Source of the DNA: Candidatus Delongbacteria bacterium
Lineage (GTDB): Bacteria > Bacteroidota > Bacteroidia > Bacteroidales > ML635J-15
Assembly (NCBI GenBank): GCA_027858215.1
Contig: JAQIDD010000355.1
Span: 1 to 13,499, forward strand
DNA length: 13,499 bases
Direction: 5' to 3'
Shown here piece after piece: positions 6,555 to 13,344 of this stretch. Position 1 is the stretch's first letter. Every line of letters begins with the position of its first letter. The notes under the pieces were generated by a model. It was not told where the DNA came from. It did not search any database and was given only the letters and a program-made list of their open reading frames with translations. Made by a program: the position numbers and the translations under genes.

Positions 6555-7991
6555 ATGAAAAAGAAAAAATTAACAACCACAGGTGGTGCACCAATAACCA
6601 ATAATCAAAATTCCATCACTGCCGGCAAACGTGGGCCGGTACTAATGCAGGATTATCAATTAATGGAAAAACTCGCACATCAAAACCGTGAACGAATTCC
6701 GGAACGAGTTGTACATGCGAAAGGATGGGGTGCCGAAGGCATTTTCACCGTTACTGAAGATATTACTAACTATTCCTGCGCAAAAATATTCAGTGAAGTT
6801 GGTAAAAAAACGCCAATGTTGGCACGTTTTTCAACGGTTGCCGGCGAAAAAGGGGCAGCAGATGCCGAACGTGACGTGCGTGGTTTTGCTTTGAAGTTTT
6901 ACACCGAAGACGGCAATTGGGATATGGTTGGTAACAATACCCCCGTATTTTTTGTCCGGGATGGTTATAAATTTCCCGATTTTATTCACACTCAAAAACG
7001 GCATCCCAAAACAAACCTACGTTCCAATACGGCAAAATGGGATTTTTGGTCACAAACCCCTGAAAGTGTGCATCAGGTAACTATTTTACACTCAGACAGG
7101 GGTATTCCTGTAAGCCCCATGCACATGAACGGCTATGGTTCACATACGTACAGTTTCTGGAACAAAAAAGGGGAACGTTTTTGGGTGAAATTTCATTTTA
7201 AAACTCAGCAGGGACATAAAACCCTGACCAATGAAGAGGCAGAAAAAGCCATCGGAGAATCCAGGGAAACCTATCAGGAAGCATTGAATGAGGCCATTGA
7301 AAACAAAAGTTTTCCAAAATGGACATTTTACATTCAGGTAATGCCTGAAAAAGACGCGGAAAAAACACCCTATAATCCATTTGACTTAACCAAAGTATGG
7401 CCTCATGGTGATTACCCGCTGATAAAAGTTGGAGAATTTGAACTGAACAAAATTCCGGATAATTATTTTGTTTACATTGAGAATGCTGCATTTTCACCCT
7501 CGAATGTGGTGCCTGGGATTGGATATTCACCTGACAAAATGCTACAGGCAAGGGTATTTTCATACGCTGATGCACACCGTTACAGGTTAGGAACGCATTA
7601 CGAAAGCCTCCCGCCGAACCGCCCGAGGAATGAAGTAAACCATTATCATGCCGATGGTTCAATGCGGTTCTTTGATAATTTTGAAGATAATCCGGATGCT
7701 TTTTACGAACCCAATTCCTTTGATGGGCCAGCTGAACAAGATGTGCCTGTTGAGCCACCCTTGCGTATTGATGGTGATGCTGACAGGTATGGCAATAAAG
7801 ATGATGATGATTTCACTCAGGCTGGAAATCTGTTCCGGCTTTTTGATGATGATCAGAAACAACGCCTGTTCAAAAACATTGCCGGTGAGATGGAAGGTGT
7901 TCCAAAAGAAATTATTGAGCGTCAGCTTAAGCTCTTTGATGCTGCAGATAAAGCGTATGGTGCCGGTGTGAGAAAAGCGCTTGGCTGGTAA
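6555..7991 (+). CDS. katA: Catalase, small-subunit heme type (clade 3-like)
   Basis: A protein of 478 residues that disproportionates hydrogen peroxide to water and oxygen. The heme site is intact: distal His54 in RVVHAKGWGA, Asn127 in MVGNNTPVFF, and proximal heme-ligating Tyr337 in RVFSYADAHRYRLG. The spacings (73 residues from His to Asn, 283 from His to Tyr) equal those of Helicobacter pylori catalase (His56, Asn129, Tyr339). Other signature stretches are RFSTVAGEKGAADAERDVRG (91-110) and LPPNRPRNEVNHYHADGS. Length and the absence of a C-terminal flavodoxin-like extension indicate the small-subunit class. No signal peptide is seen, so it is cytoplasmic. It is divergent from moxR, is followed by a probable terminator, and so appears to be a single-gene unit. 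Dyads upstream may be the regulatory site. Confidence 0.97.
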   Translation: MKKKKLTTTGGAPITNNQNSITAGKRGPVLMQDYQLMEKLAHQNRERIPERVVHAKGWGAEGIFTVTEDITNYSCAKIFSEVGKKTPMLARFSTVAGEKGAADAERDVRGFALKFYTEDGNWDMVGNNTPVFFVRDGYKFPDFIHTQKRHPKTNLRSNTAKWDFWSQTPESVHQVTILHSDRGIPVSPMHMNGYGSHTYSFWNKKGERFWVKFHFKTQQGHKTLTNEEAEKAIGESRETYQEALNEAIENKSFPKWTFYIQVMPEKDAEKTPYNPFDLTKVWPHGDYPLIKVGEFELNKIPDNYFVYIENAAFSPSNVVPGIGYSPDKMLQARVFSYADAHRYRLGTHYESLPPNRPRNEVNHYHADGSMRFFDNFEDNPDAFYEPNSFDGPAEQDVPVEPPLRIDGDADRYGNKDDDDFTQAGNLFRLFDDDQKQRLFKNIAGEMEGVPKEIIERQLKLFDAADKAYGAGVRKALGW

Positions 7992-8011
7992 TACATAATT
8001 TATCTTTTTAT

Positions 8012-8045
8012 AATGTCCGGAACGGTCTGGTCGCGGGCATTTTTT
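8012..8045 (+). terminator. Rho-independent-type terminator after katA
   Basis: AATGTCCG (8012-8019) pairs with CGGGCATT (8034-8041) over 8 positions, including one G-U, around a 14-base loop. A run of six T follows at 8040-8045. It lies 21 bases past the katA stop codon. Confidence 0.6.
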
Positions 8046-8143
8046 CAGTGATTTACATCATGTATCCACCGATTCCCATTCCCCTGGGTGTTATTTTCTC
8101 TCTTGATAAATGAAATAAATTTTAAGGAATTAAAATAATCACG

Positions 8144-8151
8144 TAAATTTG
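8144..8151 (+). promoter_or_regulatory. -7 promoter element of the DUF4293 gene
   Basis: TAAATTTG is an exact TAnnTTTG match, ending 16 bases before ATG 8168. The short leader is typical of Bacteroidetes genes. A TTTA around 8121-8124 could serve as a poor -33 element. Confidence 0.5.
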
Positions 8152-8167
8152 CTGAAAATTGTGCATT

Positions 8168-8626
8168 ATGATTCAACGTATTCAGACACTGTATTTGCTT
8201 GGCGCCGTCATTGTCGGGGTGATCATGTTTTTCATTCCCCTTGGGCATCTTATCCTAGAAAAAAACTTGGTGGTTGATTTTTTTCACAACGGGGTTGTCA
8301 ATGATGAACTTCTGGAAAACAGCTACAAAACACTGCCTTTAACTACTTTGTTGGGAATTTCTACGGGACTGAGTGTTCTTATCATTTTTCTTTACAAACG
8401 TAGGGTATTGCAAATGCGCCTGTGCGGGATTAATATCTTTTTAAACATAGGTCTGATAGGCCTGATTGTTTTCTACATGTTTGATGCAGCCAAAAAACTG
8501 AACGCCGAAAAAGATTTTAACGTGGCCATCATTCTGCCTGTGGTGTGTATCATATTCCTTTATCTTGCCATCCGCAACATCGGAAAAGACGAAGCAAGGG
8601 TAAAGGCGGCTGACCGTATCAGGTAA
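8168..8626 (+). CDS. DUF4293 family four-helix membrane protein
   Basis: A protein of 152 residues from ATG 8168. It begins MIQRIQTLYLL and ends DEARVKAADRIR, both typical of the Bacteroidetes DUF4293 family. Four membrane helices are visible at about residues 7-27, 57-76, 83-105 and 118-136, with a polar extracytoplasmic loop near 30-55. The function of the family is unknown. A TTG three codons upstream would extend the frame, but the MIQRIQ start is the conserved one and the exact TAAATTTG element lies right before it. The last codons (GTA AAG GCG GCT GAC CGT ATC AGG) recur in diverged form about 1.66 kb downstream, beyond the permease gene, which suggests a past rearrangement at this 3' end. 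Confidence 0.88.
   Translation: MIQRIQTLYLLGAVIVGVIMFFIPLGHLILEKNLVVDFFHNGVVNDELLENSYKTLPLTTLLGISTGLSVLIIFLYKRRVLQMRLCGINIFLNIGLIGLIVFYMFDAAKKLNAEKDFNVAIILPVVCIIFLYLAIRNIGKDEARVKAADRIR
8598..8623 (+). repeat. 26-base direct repeat, copy A (end of the DUF4293 gene)
   Basis: This segment matches 10259-10284 at 23 of 26 positions, including the exact 15-mer GCTGACCGTATCAGG (8609-8623). It encodes the C-terminal VKAADRIR of the DUF4293 protein. With copy B it brackets the gap and the permease gene. Confidence 0.6.
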
Positions 8627-8966
8627 ATGCATGTGTCAGTTTATTGTCGCTACTGGACACGAATTCAAGGTTCCCATTTATAATTATTCCGGGGTAAGCC
8701 GGAAAGCATTCAGGGTGATATCTGATTGAAATATACAATGATTTGATGGCATGCTATTCGTTATTAGTGTTGGTTTAAGAGCTGCCAAAATAGTATCGGA
8801 GTATTACAATGTGACTTCTTGGGTTTGGTTTTTTTTACATGTATTAGCAACATAAGAACAGGTTGGCGGGAGGCTGCTTATGATATATTCCCTTTCAGGT
8901 CTTTTTTCACGGTAAATCGATTAACTTTGTCCCGTTGTTATTATTAACCAGTGAAACGCTTGTACT
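8627..8966. other. 340-base intergenic region between DUF4293 and the permease
   Basis: No convincing gene is seen in any frame. It contains a 6-bp hairpin (TTCCGG 8687-8692 with CCGGAA 8699-8704) that lacks a following T run, so it is not a standard terminator. It also has a run of eight T near 8830 and the permease promoter element at 8922-8929. No recognisable remnant of a mobile-element gene is present. Confidence 0.6.
8922..8929 (+). promoter_or_regulatory. -7 promoter element of the metal permease gene
   Basis: TAACTTTG exactly matches TAnnTTTG and lies 37 bases before ATG 8967, a suitable distance for a leader of about 30 bases. No clear -33 TTG was found. No metal-regulator operator palindrome is obvious beside it. 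Confidence 0.5.
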
Positions 8967-10241
8967 ATGATAATGAAATACATTACCGAATACTTCAATG
9001 AATTGTTGTATCTCACTGCAGAAATGGCGCCATATTTGCTGCTGGGCTTTCTTTTTGCGGGTATGTTGCATGTGTATTTTCCGGCATCAAAAATGATGAA
9101 GTATTTTGGCGGAACAAAACTCCGTCACTTAACCAATGCTTCTTTACTTGGTATTCCGCTTCCTTTGTGTTCATGTGGTGTGATTCCCACAGGGGTTTCG
9201 TTTTACAAAAACGGGGCATCCAAGAGCTCCAGCGTTTCATTTTTGATTTCTACACCACAAACGGGTATAGATTCTATTTTAGTTACTTATTCCCTCATTG
9301 GATTACCTTTTGCAATTGTACGGCCAATTGTTGCCTTGTTCTCGGGCATTATGGGTGGCTGGATTACCGGCAAAGTGGACAATCAACAATTTGACAAAAG
9401 CCAAAATCCCAGACATCATGTTACAGAATGGCAGGGCAGGAGCAAATTCAAAAGCATGTTCCGGTATGGATTTGTTGAATTTATGGCAGATATCGCCAAA
9501 TGGCTTGCCCTCGGTTTACTGCTGGCAGCACTGATATCAGTCATCATTCCCGATGGTTTTTTTGAGCAGTACATTGGCAATGATTTCATAGGGATGTTGA
9601 TTCTTTTAGCTGCAGCCATTCCGCTTTACGTATGCGCCACCGGGTCGGTTCCCATCGCAGCTGTGCTGATGTTAAAAGGCATATCACCGGGTGCAGCGCT
9701 TGTATTTCTAATGGCCGGACCAGCTACCAACATTGCCAGCATGACAGTACTTGGAAAAGTCTTTGGCAGGAAAACATTGTTCGCCTATATGGGTTCCATT
9801 ATTGGGTCTGCGTTATTATTCGGTTGGATAATAAACCAATTTTTACCCCGCGAATGGTTTGTGCAGGCACTTGAACATGCGCAGCATAGTGGTCATTTTA
9901 TTCCCTTATGGTTTAAATATGCTTCTGCTGGGATCCTGGTACTTCTGCTGCTACATGCACTTTTGAGACGTTATTTTGTGAAATCAACACCAACAGAAAA
10001 ACAAACAAAAAATAAGGAGGAAAGCAAAAGCATGGGAACAATACGTGTAAAAATAGATGGAATGACATGCAATCATTGTAAAATGACCGTAGAAAACCAA
10101 CTGAAAGCCCTCAATGGAATTGATGATGTTCAGGTGGATCTGAGTACAGGAAAGGCTCAATTAACCGGCACCAGCATAGATCTCAGAGCAGTGGCTGATA
10201 CTGTCAATGATCTTGGCTATGCCTATGTGGATAAAGTGTAA
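8967..10241 (+). CDS. SO_0444-type Cu/Zn efflux permease with C-terminal HMA domain
   Basis: A protein of 424 residues, probably exporting copper and/or zinc across the inner membrane. The permease part (about 1-337) has roughly eight hydrophobic helices and the family landmarks: PLPLCSCGVIPTG (64-76, with C68 and C70), SFLISTPQTGIDS, YVCATGSVPIAA (C223) and LMAGPATNIAS. A charged linker (about 338-355, KSTPTEKQTKNKEESKS) leads to an HMA domain (357-424) with the metal-binding GMTCNHC motif (C368, C371). The HMA part presumably collects metal and hands it to the pore. The gene stands alone, downstream of an exact -7 element and convergent with the TMTC-like gene. It is bracketed by copies of the end of the DUF4293 gene. 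An in-frame ATG at the HMA boundary has a strong Shine-Dalgarno sequence. Family assignment is strong; metal choice is inferred. Confidence 0.87.
   Translation: MIMKYITEYFNELLYLTAEMAPYLLLGFLFAGMLHVYFPASKMMKYFGGTKLRHLTNASLLGIPLPLCSCGVIPTGVSFYKNGASKSSSVSFLISTPQTGIDSILVTYSLIGLPFAIVRPIVALFSGIMGGWITGKVDNQQFDKSQNPRHHVTEWQGRSKFKSMFRYGFVEFMADIAKWLALGLLLAALISVIIPDGFFEQYIGNDFIGMLILLAAAIPLYVCATGSVPIAAVLMLKGISPGAALVFLMAGPATNIASMTVLGKVFGRKTLFAYMGSIIGSALLFGWIINQFLPREWFVQALEHAQHSGHFIPLWFKYASAGILVLLLLHALLRRYFVKSTPTEKQTKNKEESKSMGTIRVKIDGMTCNHCKMTVENQLKALNGIDDVQVDLSTGKAQLTGTSIDLRAVADTVNDLGYAYVDKV
10014..10020 (+). promoter_or_regulatory. Internal Shine-Dalgarno-like AAGGAGG
   Basis: AAGGAGG lies inside the permease gene, 11 bases before in-frame ATG 10032. 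It is the most canonical ribosome-binding sequence I noticed in the window, where starts mostly lack one. The Lys-Glu-Glu codons of the linker produce it, so it may be coincidental. Confidence 0.35.
10032..10241 (+). CDS. Possible nested gene: free HMA metallochaperone (CopZ-like), same frame as the permease
   Basis: Starting at ATG 10032, the permease frame would give a separate 69-residue HMA protein (MGTIRVKIDGMTCNHCKMTV...), which is a complete CopZ/Atx1-like fold with both cysteines of GMTCNHC. The ATG falls exactly at the domain boundary and is preceded by AAGGAGG. There is precedent in spirit: Escherichia coli copA makes a free HMA chaperone by ribosomal frameshifting. Here the free form would come from internal initiation. 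The coding sequence is certain as part of the permease; separate production is inference. Confidence 0.3.
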   Translation: MGTIRVKIDGMTCNHCKMTVENQLKALNGIDDVQVDLSTGKAQLTGTSIDLRAVADTVNDLGYAYVDKV

Positions 10242-10243
10242 TG

Positions 10244-10262
10244 AAAAAACCCACAACTGGGT
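10244..10262 (-). terminator. Probable terminator of the TMTC-like gene
   Basis: On the minus strand, ACCCA and TGGGT form a 5-bp stem around GTTG, followed by six T (10249 down to 10244). It lies about 57 bases past the stop codon at 10319. The stem is short, so strength is uncertain. It reaches almost to the permease stop codon. Confidence 0.45.
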
Positions 10263-10284
10263 AAAAGTTGCTGACCGTATCAGG
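10259..10284 (+). repeat. 26-base direct repeat, copy B (displaced end of a DUF4293 gene)
   Basis: This matches 8598-8623 at 23 of 26 positions. Read in the same phase it gives V-K-V-A-D-R-I-R against V-K-A-A-D-R-I-R. One codon difference is synonymous (AAG/AAA) and the other two changes fall in a single Ala-to-Val codon. It therefore looks like a decayed copy of coding sequence rather than a chance match. Confidence 0.5.
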
Positions 10285-10318
10285 CACATAGTGTCTGCAA
10301 GCACTACATATGCATGAA

Positions 10319-12313
10319 TCAGTTCTGACGCTGCAATCTTCGTTTGGCAATTTCCATGTTTGTCCTGGCTTGTTCATCCTGGGGATTTATTGCGAGTGAA
10401 CGCTCAAGGTATTCCACCGCTTTTTCATCTTTGCCTTCAATGCCGTATGATATACCAATGAATTTGAGTGCTTCGGCATCGTTGGGTTTTATTTTCAACA
10501 ATTTCTCAAAATATTGCCGTGCTTTGACAGGCCTGTGCATGGTTCCATAAGCAAAACCCAATTTACGGAGCACTTCGGCATCATTAGGAGACAATTTTTC
10601 TGCTTTTTCAAACATCATAATGGCTGAGTCGGGTTTGTATCGTTTGTTTAAGTACAAATCGCCCATTGCTTCCCACAATTCGGGATGATTGGGGTTAATT
10701 TCAGCAATCCGTTTCCATGTTTTTATCTCATAAACAGGCTTATCAATGTTTTGTGTTAACACACCGTAGATGTTGCCCAATGCATCCTGATTTTCGGGGG
10801 CAATCTTAAGCACCCGGATGTAAAGATCTACCATGCCTTTCACATCCTTAAAAACCACATACCGGATGTTTGCCATACGTACCATCGGTTCAATGTAATT
10901 AGGATGAATCTCCATGGCTCTTTTGAAATACGGAATGGCTTCTTTCATCATCTCATTTCGCTTGCCTGTATCCTTTAATTTTTCGGCTTTGGAATACAAT
11001 TCACTGCCATAGGATGAATTTCCCTTGGCAGAATTTTTTGAAATCTGCACATCATGGCCAAACAATGTAAAACTATTTTTCCACACCACATTGCGGCTAA
11101 CAGCTTTCACAGCATACAAGCCCACAATAATAACCACAACGTAAGTAAAAAGCTTTTTCCCATGCTTCACTTTCAGCAATTTCAACAGGAAAAAAGCCAG
11201 TATCACGGCAAAAGTAACAGACGGGAAAAACATAAAACGCTCGCTCATAAACACCCCGATGTTTATTACCAGATTGGAAGTCATCGATAAGGTAGCAAAA
11301 AAGAACAAAATTGCCCATGCATACAAGCGGCGTTTTTTTAGTCCGACAAGCGCCAGCACTCCTAATGAGGCATAAATTATCAAAGGCAAAATTGCTTTCC
11401 AGTTGCTCCAGTCAATCAACTGTATGTGATGGGGATAATAATCCCATGTCAGTGGATGTGGAATAATAAGCAGTTTGAGGTACAATCCAAGGGTATAAAA
11501 AATGGTTGCGTATTTTTCACCGACTTCAGCTTCGAGAAACGGGTTGTTCATCAATTGTCCGGACGGTTCTCCCATAAGCTGCCCCAGGACAGACACCCTT
11601 ACAATAAGGTACAACGCGGCAGCTCCCAGGGCAGGGAGAAGCGTAATCCAGATATCCCGTTTTTTTGCCAGGTTGAAAAACCAAAGGCTGAACGGGATGA
11701 CAAACAGAAATGTAAATGCAATCTCTTTTGACATCATTCCCAGGAAAAATACCAGGAAAATCCAAAACAGGTTAACAGGCTTATGGGTTTCCGCATAGCG
11801 AATGGCAAACCACAATGCAGCAAAAGCCCCCAGGAAGGCAAGGATTTCGTCACGTCCTTTGATGTTGGCCACAATTTCTGTATGGATAGGGTGAGCAGCA
11901 TACAATAAGGTGGCGATAAAAGCCAGGGACAGCAATGGATTTTTTCCTTTTTCAGGGGGAAAAAATTTTACCATCACCTTATACAATAACAACACCGATA
12001 ATACATAAAACAGCACGTTGAAAAAGTGCATGACATGAGGATTGCCATCAAATACCGATTGTCCGATGGCAAAGATTACCATACTCAACGGTCTGTACCT
12101 GCCTCCCTGAACAATGGAAGCATCTTCACCAAACATGCCTGCCATCATATCATGGGTCAAGATATCCCCGATGCCCTCTATGCCTTTTTGCGTGTAAACA
12201 TTGTTTTGAATTACCATTTTGTCGTCGAGGGCAAATTCGTTAGGTATGGTATTGACATACAAACCAAAACTTATCAGAATTAATATCAGCCAACACAGGT
12301 TTTTTCTTTTCAT
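10319..12313 (-). CDS. TMTC/DUF1736-like GT-C membrane protein with C-terminal TPR repeats
   Basis: A protein of 664 residues from ATG 12313. The N-terminal two thirds is a polytopic membrane domain of roughly ten or more helices (about 7-410). It has GT-C features: an acidic pair in the first outer loop (FALDDK, D30-D31), RYRPLSMV (72-79), HPIHTEIVANIKGRDEIL (141-158) and SERFMFFPS (357-365). These resemble eukaryotic TMTC and bacterial DUF1736 proteins; TMTC enzymes transfer mannose to proteins. The C-terminal part (about 430-655) has at least four TPR units ending in patterns such as AMEIHPNY, KLSPNDAE, LKIKPNDAE and LAINPQDEQ, likely a periplasmic protein-binding scaffold. An upstream TTG at 12355 would add 14 residues but lacks support. 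Activity in bacteria is inferred only. The gene is divergent from the dehydrogenase and convergent with the permease. Confidence 0.82.
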   Translation of the reverse strand: MKRKNLCWLILILISFGLYVNTIPNEFALDDKMVIQNNVYTQKGIEGIGDILTHDMMAGMFGEDASIVQGGRYRPLSMVIFAIGQSVFDGNPHVMHFFNVLFYVLSVLLLYKVMVKFFPPEKGKNPLLSLAFIATLLYAAHPIHTEIVANIKGRDEILAFLGAFAALWFAIRYAETHKPVNLFWIFLVFFLGMMSKEIAFTFLFVIPFSLWFFNLAKKRDIWITLLPALGAAALYLIVRVSVLGQLMGEPSGQLMNNPFLEAEVGEKYATIFYTLGLYLKLLIIPHPLTWDYYPHHIQLIDWSNWKAILPLIIYASLGVLALVGLKKRRLYAWAILFFFATLSMTSNLVINIGVFMSERFMFFPSVTFAVILAFFLLKLLKVKHGKKLFTYVVVIIVGLYAVKAVSRNVVWKNSFTLFGHDVQISKNSAKGNSSYGSELYSKAEKLKDTGKRNEMMKEAIPYFKRAMEIHPNYIEPMVRMANIRYVVFKDVKGMVDLYIRVLKIAPENQDALGNIYGVLTQNIDKPVYEIKTWKRIAEINPNHPELWEAMGDLYLNKRYKPDSAIMMFEKAEKLSPNDAEVLRKLGFAYGTMHRPVKARQYFEKLLKIKPNDAEALKFIGISYGIEGKDEKAVEYLERSLAINPQDEQARTNMEIAKRRLQRQN

Positions 12314-12358
12314 TTTCTGTTTATTTTTGATGTCATGAATGTAGAAAAAATACAAACA

Positions 12359-12403
12359 CTAACAAAACAATGACAGAAAACCATTTTGATGATTGTTTGT
12401 TAG
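12359..12403. repeat. 45-base imperfect palindrome in a divergent promoter region
   Basis: The outer arms CTAACAAAACAAT (12359-12371) and ATTGTTTGTTAG (12392-12403) are complementary with one bulged A. Inside, CA/TG and AAAA-CCA-TTTT continue the symmetry. It lies about midway between the divergent starts at 12313 and 12424, so it could be an operator for either gene or a hairpin in the leader of the dehydrogenase. No exact TAnnTTTG element was found nearby; TAGTGTTTG on the minus strand is a near match with one extra base. Confidence 0.45.
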
Positions 12404-12423
12404 ATGATAAATAAACAAACCAA

Positions 12424-13344
12424 ATGACAAAAAAAGATAAGCATACAATCGTACCTGACATGACCGGTAAAATTGCCATCATCACCGGAGCTAACAGCGG
12501 CCTTGGCTTTGAAGCTGCCAACATGCTGGCCAAAAAGAATGCCCATGTTATATTAACCGGCAGAAATCAACACAAAATTGATGCAGCTAAACAATCAATT
12601 ATCAACAAATTTTCTTATGCCCGGGCAGAAACCAGGATACTTGATATGGCTGATTTGTCATCCATCAAAGCATTTTCTGATGCCATGAAACGCGATTTTG
12701 AAAAAATTGATGTATTACTCAACAATGCCGGTGTGATGGCTCCCCCGCACAAAACAACAAAAGATGGTTTTGAATTGCAGTTTGGCACCAATCATCTCGG
12801 CCATTTTGCGCTGACAGCTCAATTGTTTCCTTTGTTAAAAAACAACCCCGGAAGCCGTATTGTAACGGTATCAAGCCTCGCCGCTAGAAATGGCAACATT
12901 CATTTTGATGATCTCATGTTTGACAAAAAATACAACAGGTTTAAAACATATCGGCAAAGCAAACTGGCTAACCTGATGTTTGCACTGGAATTACATTCCC
13001 GGTTAAAAAACAAAAACCTTGAGGTTATGTCGCTGGCAGCACATCCCGGCGTATCAAGAACCAATTTATTTTACAGTGTAAAACCAAATATCATATTAAA
13101 ATCCCTTGCCAAAGCGCTTATGCCATTGTTTACACAACCTGCATCACAAGGGGTGCTTCCTATCCTTAAGGCAGCGACATCAGACAATGTACAATCAGGG
13201 GAATATTACGGCCCTGATAAACTGAGAGAATGGTTAGGGAATCCAGCGCCAGCCTTTATCCCCGGCTCAGCAAAAAACGATAAAGTTCGACAACAGTTAT
13301 GGACAGTATCAGAAAAACTTACAGGCATACAATTTAACATATAG
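12424..13344 (+). CDS. Short-chain dehydrogenase/reductase (retinol-dehydrogenase-like)
   Basis: A 306-residue NAD(P)-dependent oxidoreductase with a complete classical SDR core: nucleotide-binding TGANSGLG (21-28), NNAG (100-103), Asn123 in GTNHLGHF, catalytic Ser in VTVSSLAA (150-151) and YRQSK (Tyr176, Lys180). The arrangement SSLAARNG...FDDL...YRQSKLANLMF and the later AAHPGVSRTNLF match the retinol-dehydrogenase/WW-oxidoreductase-like subgroup, whose bacterial members act on poorly known substrates. The Arg in LTGRN (47) after the second strand favours NADP(H). The protein is cytoplasmic with no signal peptide. It starts at ATG 12424, divergent from the TMTC-like gene, with the palindrome upstream. 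Its stop codon directly abuts the damaged methyltransferase reading frame. Substrate unknown. Confidence 0.92.
   Translation: MTKKDKHTIVPDMTGKIAIITGANSGLGFEAANMLAKKNAHVILTGRNQHKIDAAKQSIINKFSYARAETRILDMADLSSIKAFSDAMKRDFEKIDVLLNNAGVMAPPHKTTKDGFELQFGTNHLGHFALTAQLFPLLKNNPGSRIVTVSSLAARNGNIHFDDLMFDKKYNRFKTYRQSKLANLMFALELHSRLKNKNLEVMSLAAHPGVSRTNLFYSVKPNIILKSLAKALMPLFTQPASQGVLPILKAATSDNVQSGEYYGPDKLREWLGNPAPAFIPGSAKNDKVRQQLWTVSEKLTGIQFNI

Noticed and set aside
7198..7758. 186-codon open frame on the minus strand inside the catalase gene
   Set aside because: It lies fully antisense to a perfectly conserved catalase, has no recognisable motif and low-complexity composition; a shadow frame.
8687..8704. 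Hairpin TTCCGG/CCGGAA as a terminator for the DUF4293 gene
   Set aside because: The 6-bp stem is perfect, but no T run follows on either strand, so it is recorded only within the intergenic description.
12314..12355. TTG-started 14-residue extension of the TMTC-like protein
   Set aside because: The extension is not needed for the first membrane helix, and ATG 12313 (MKRKN...) gives a normal Lys/Arg-rich start before the helix.
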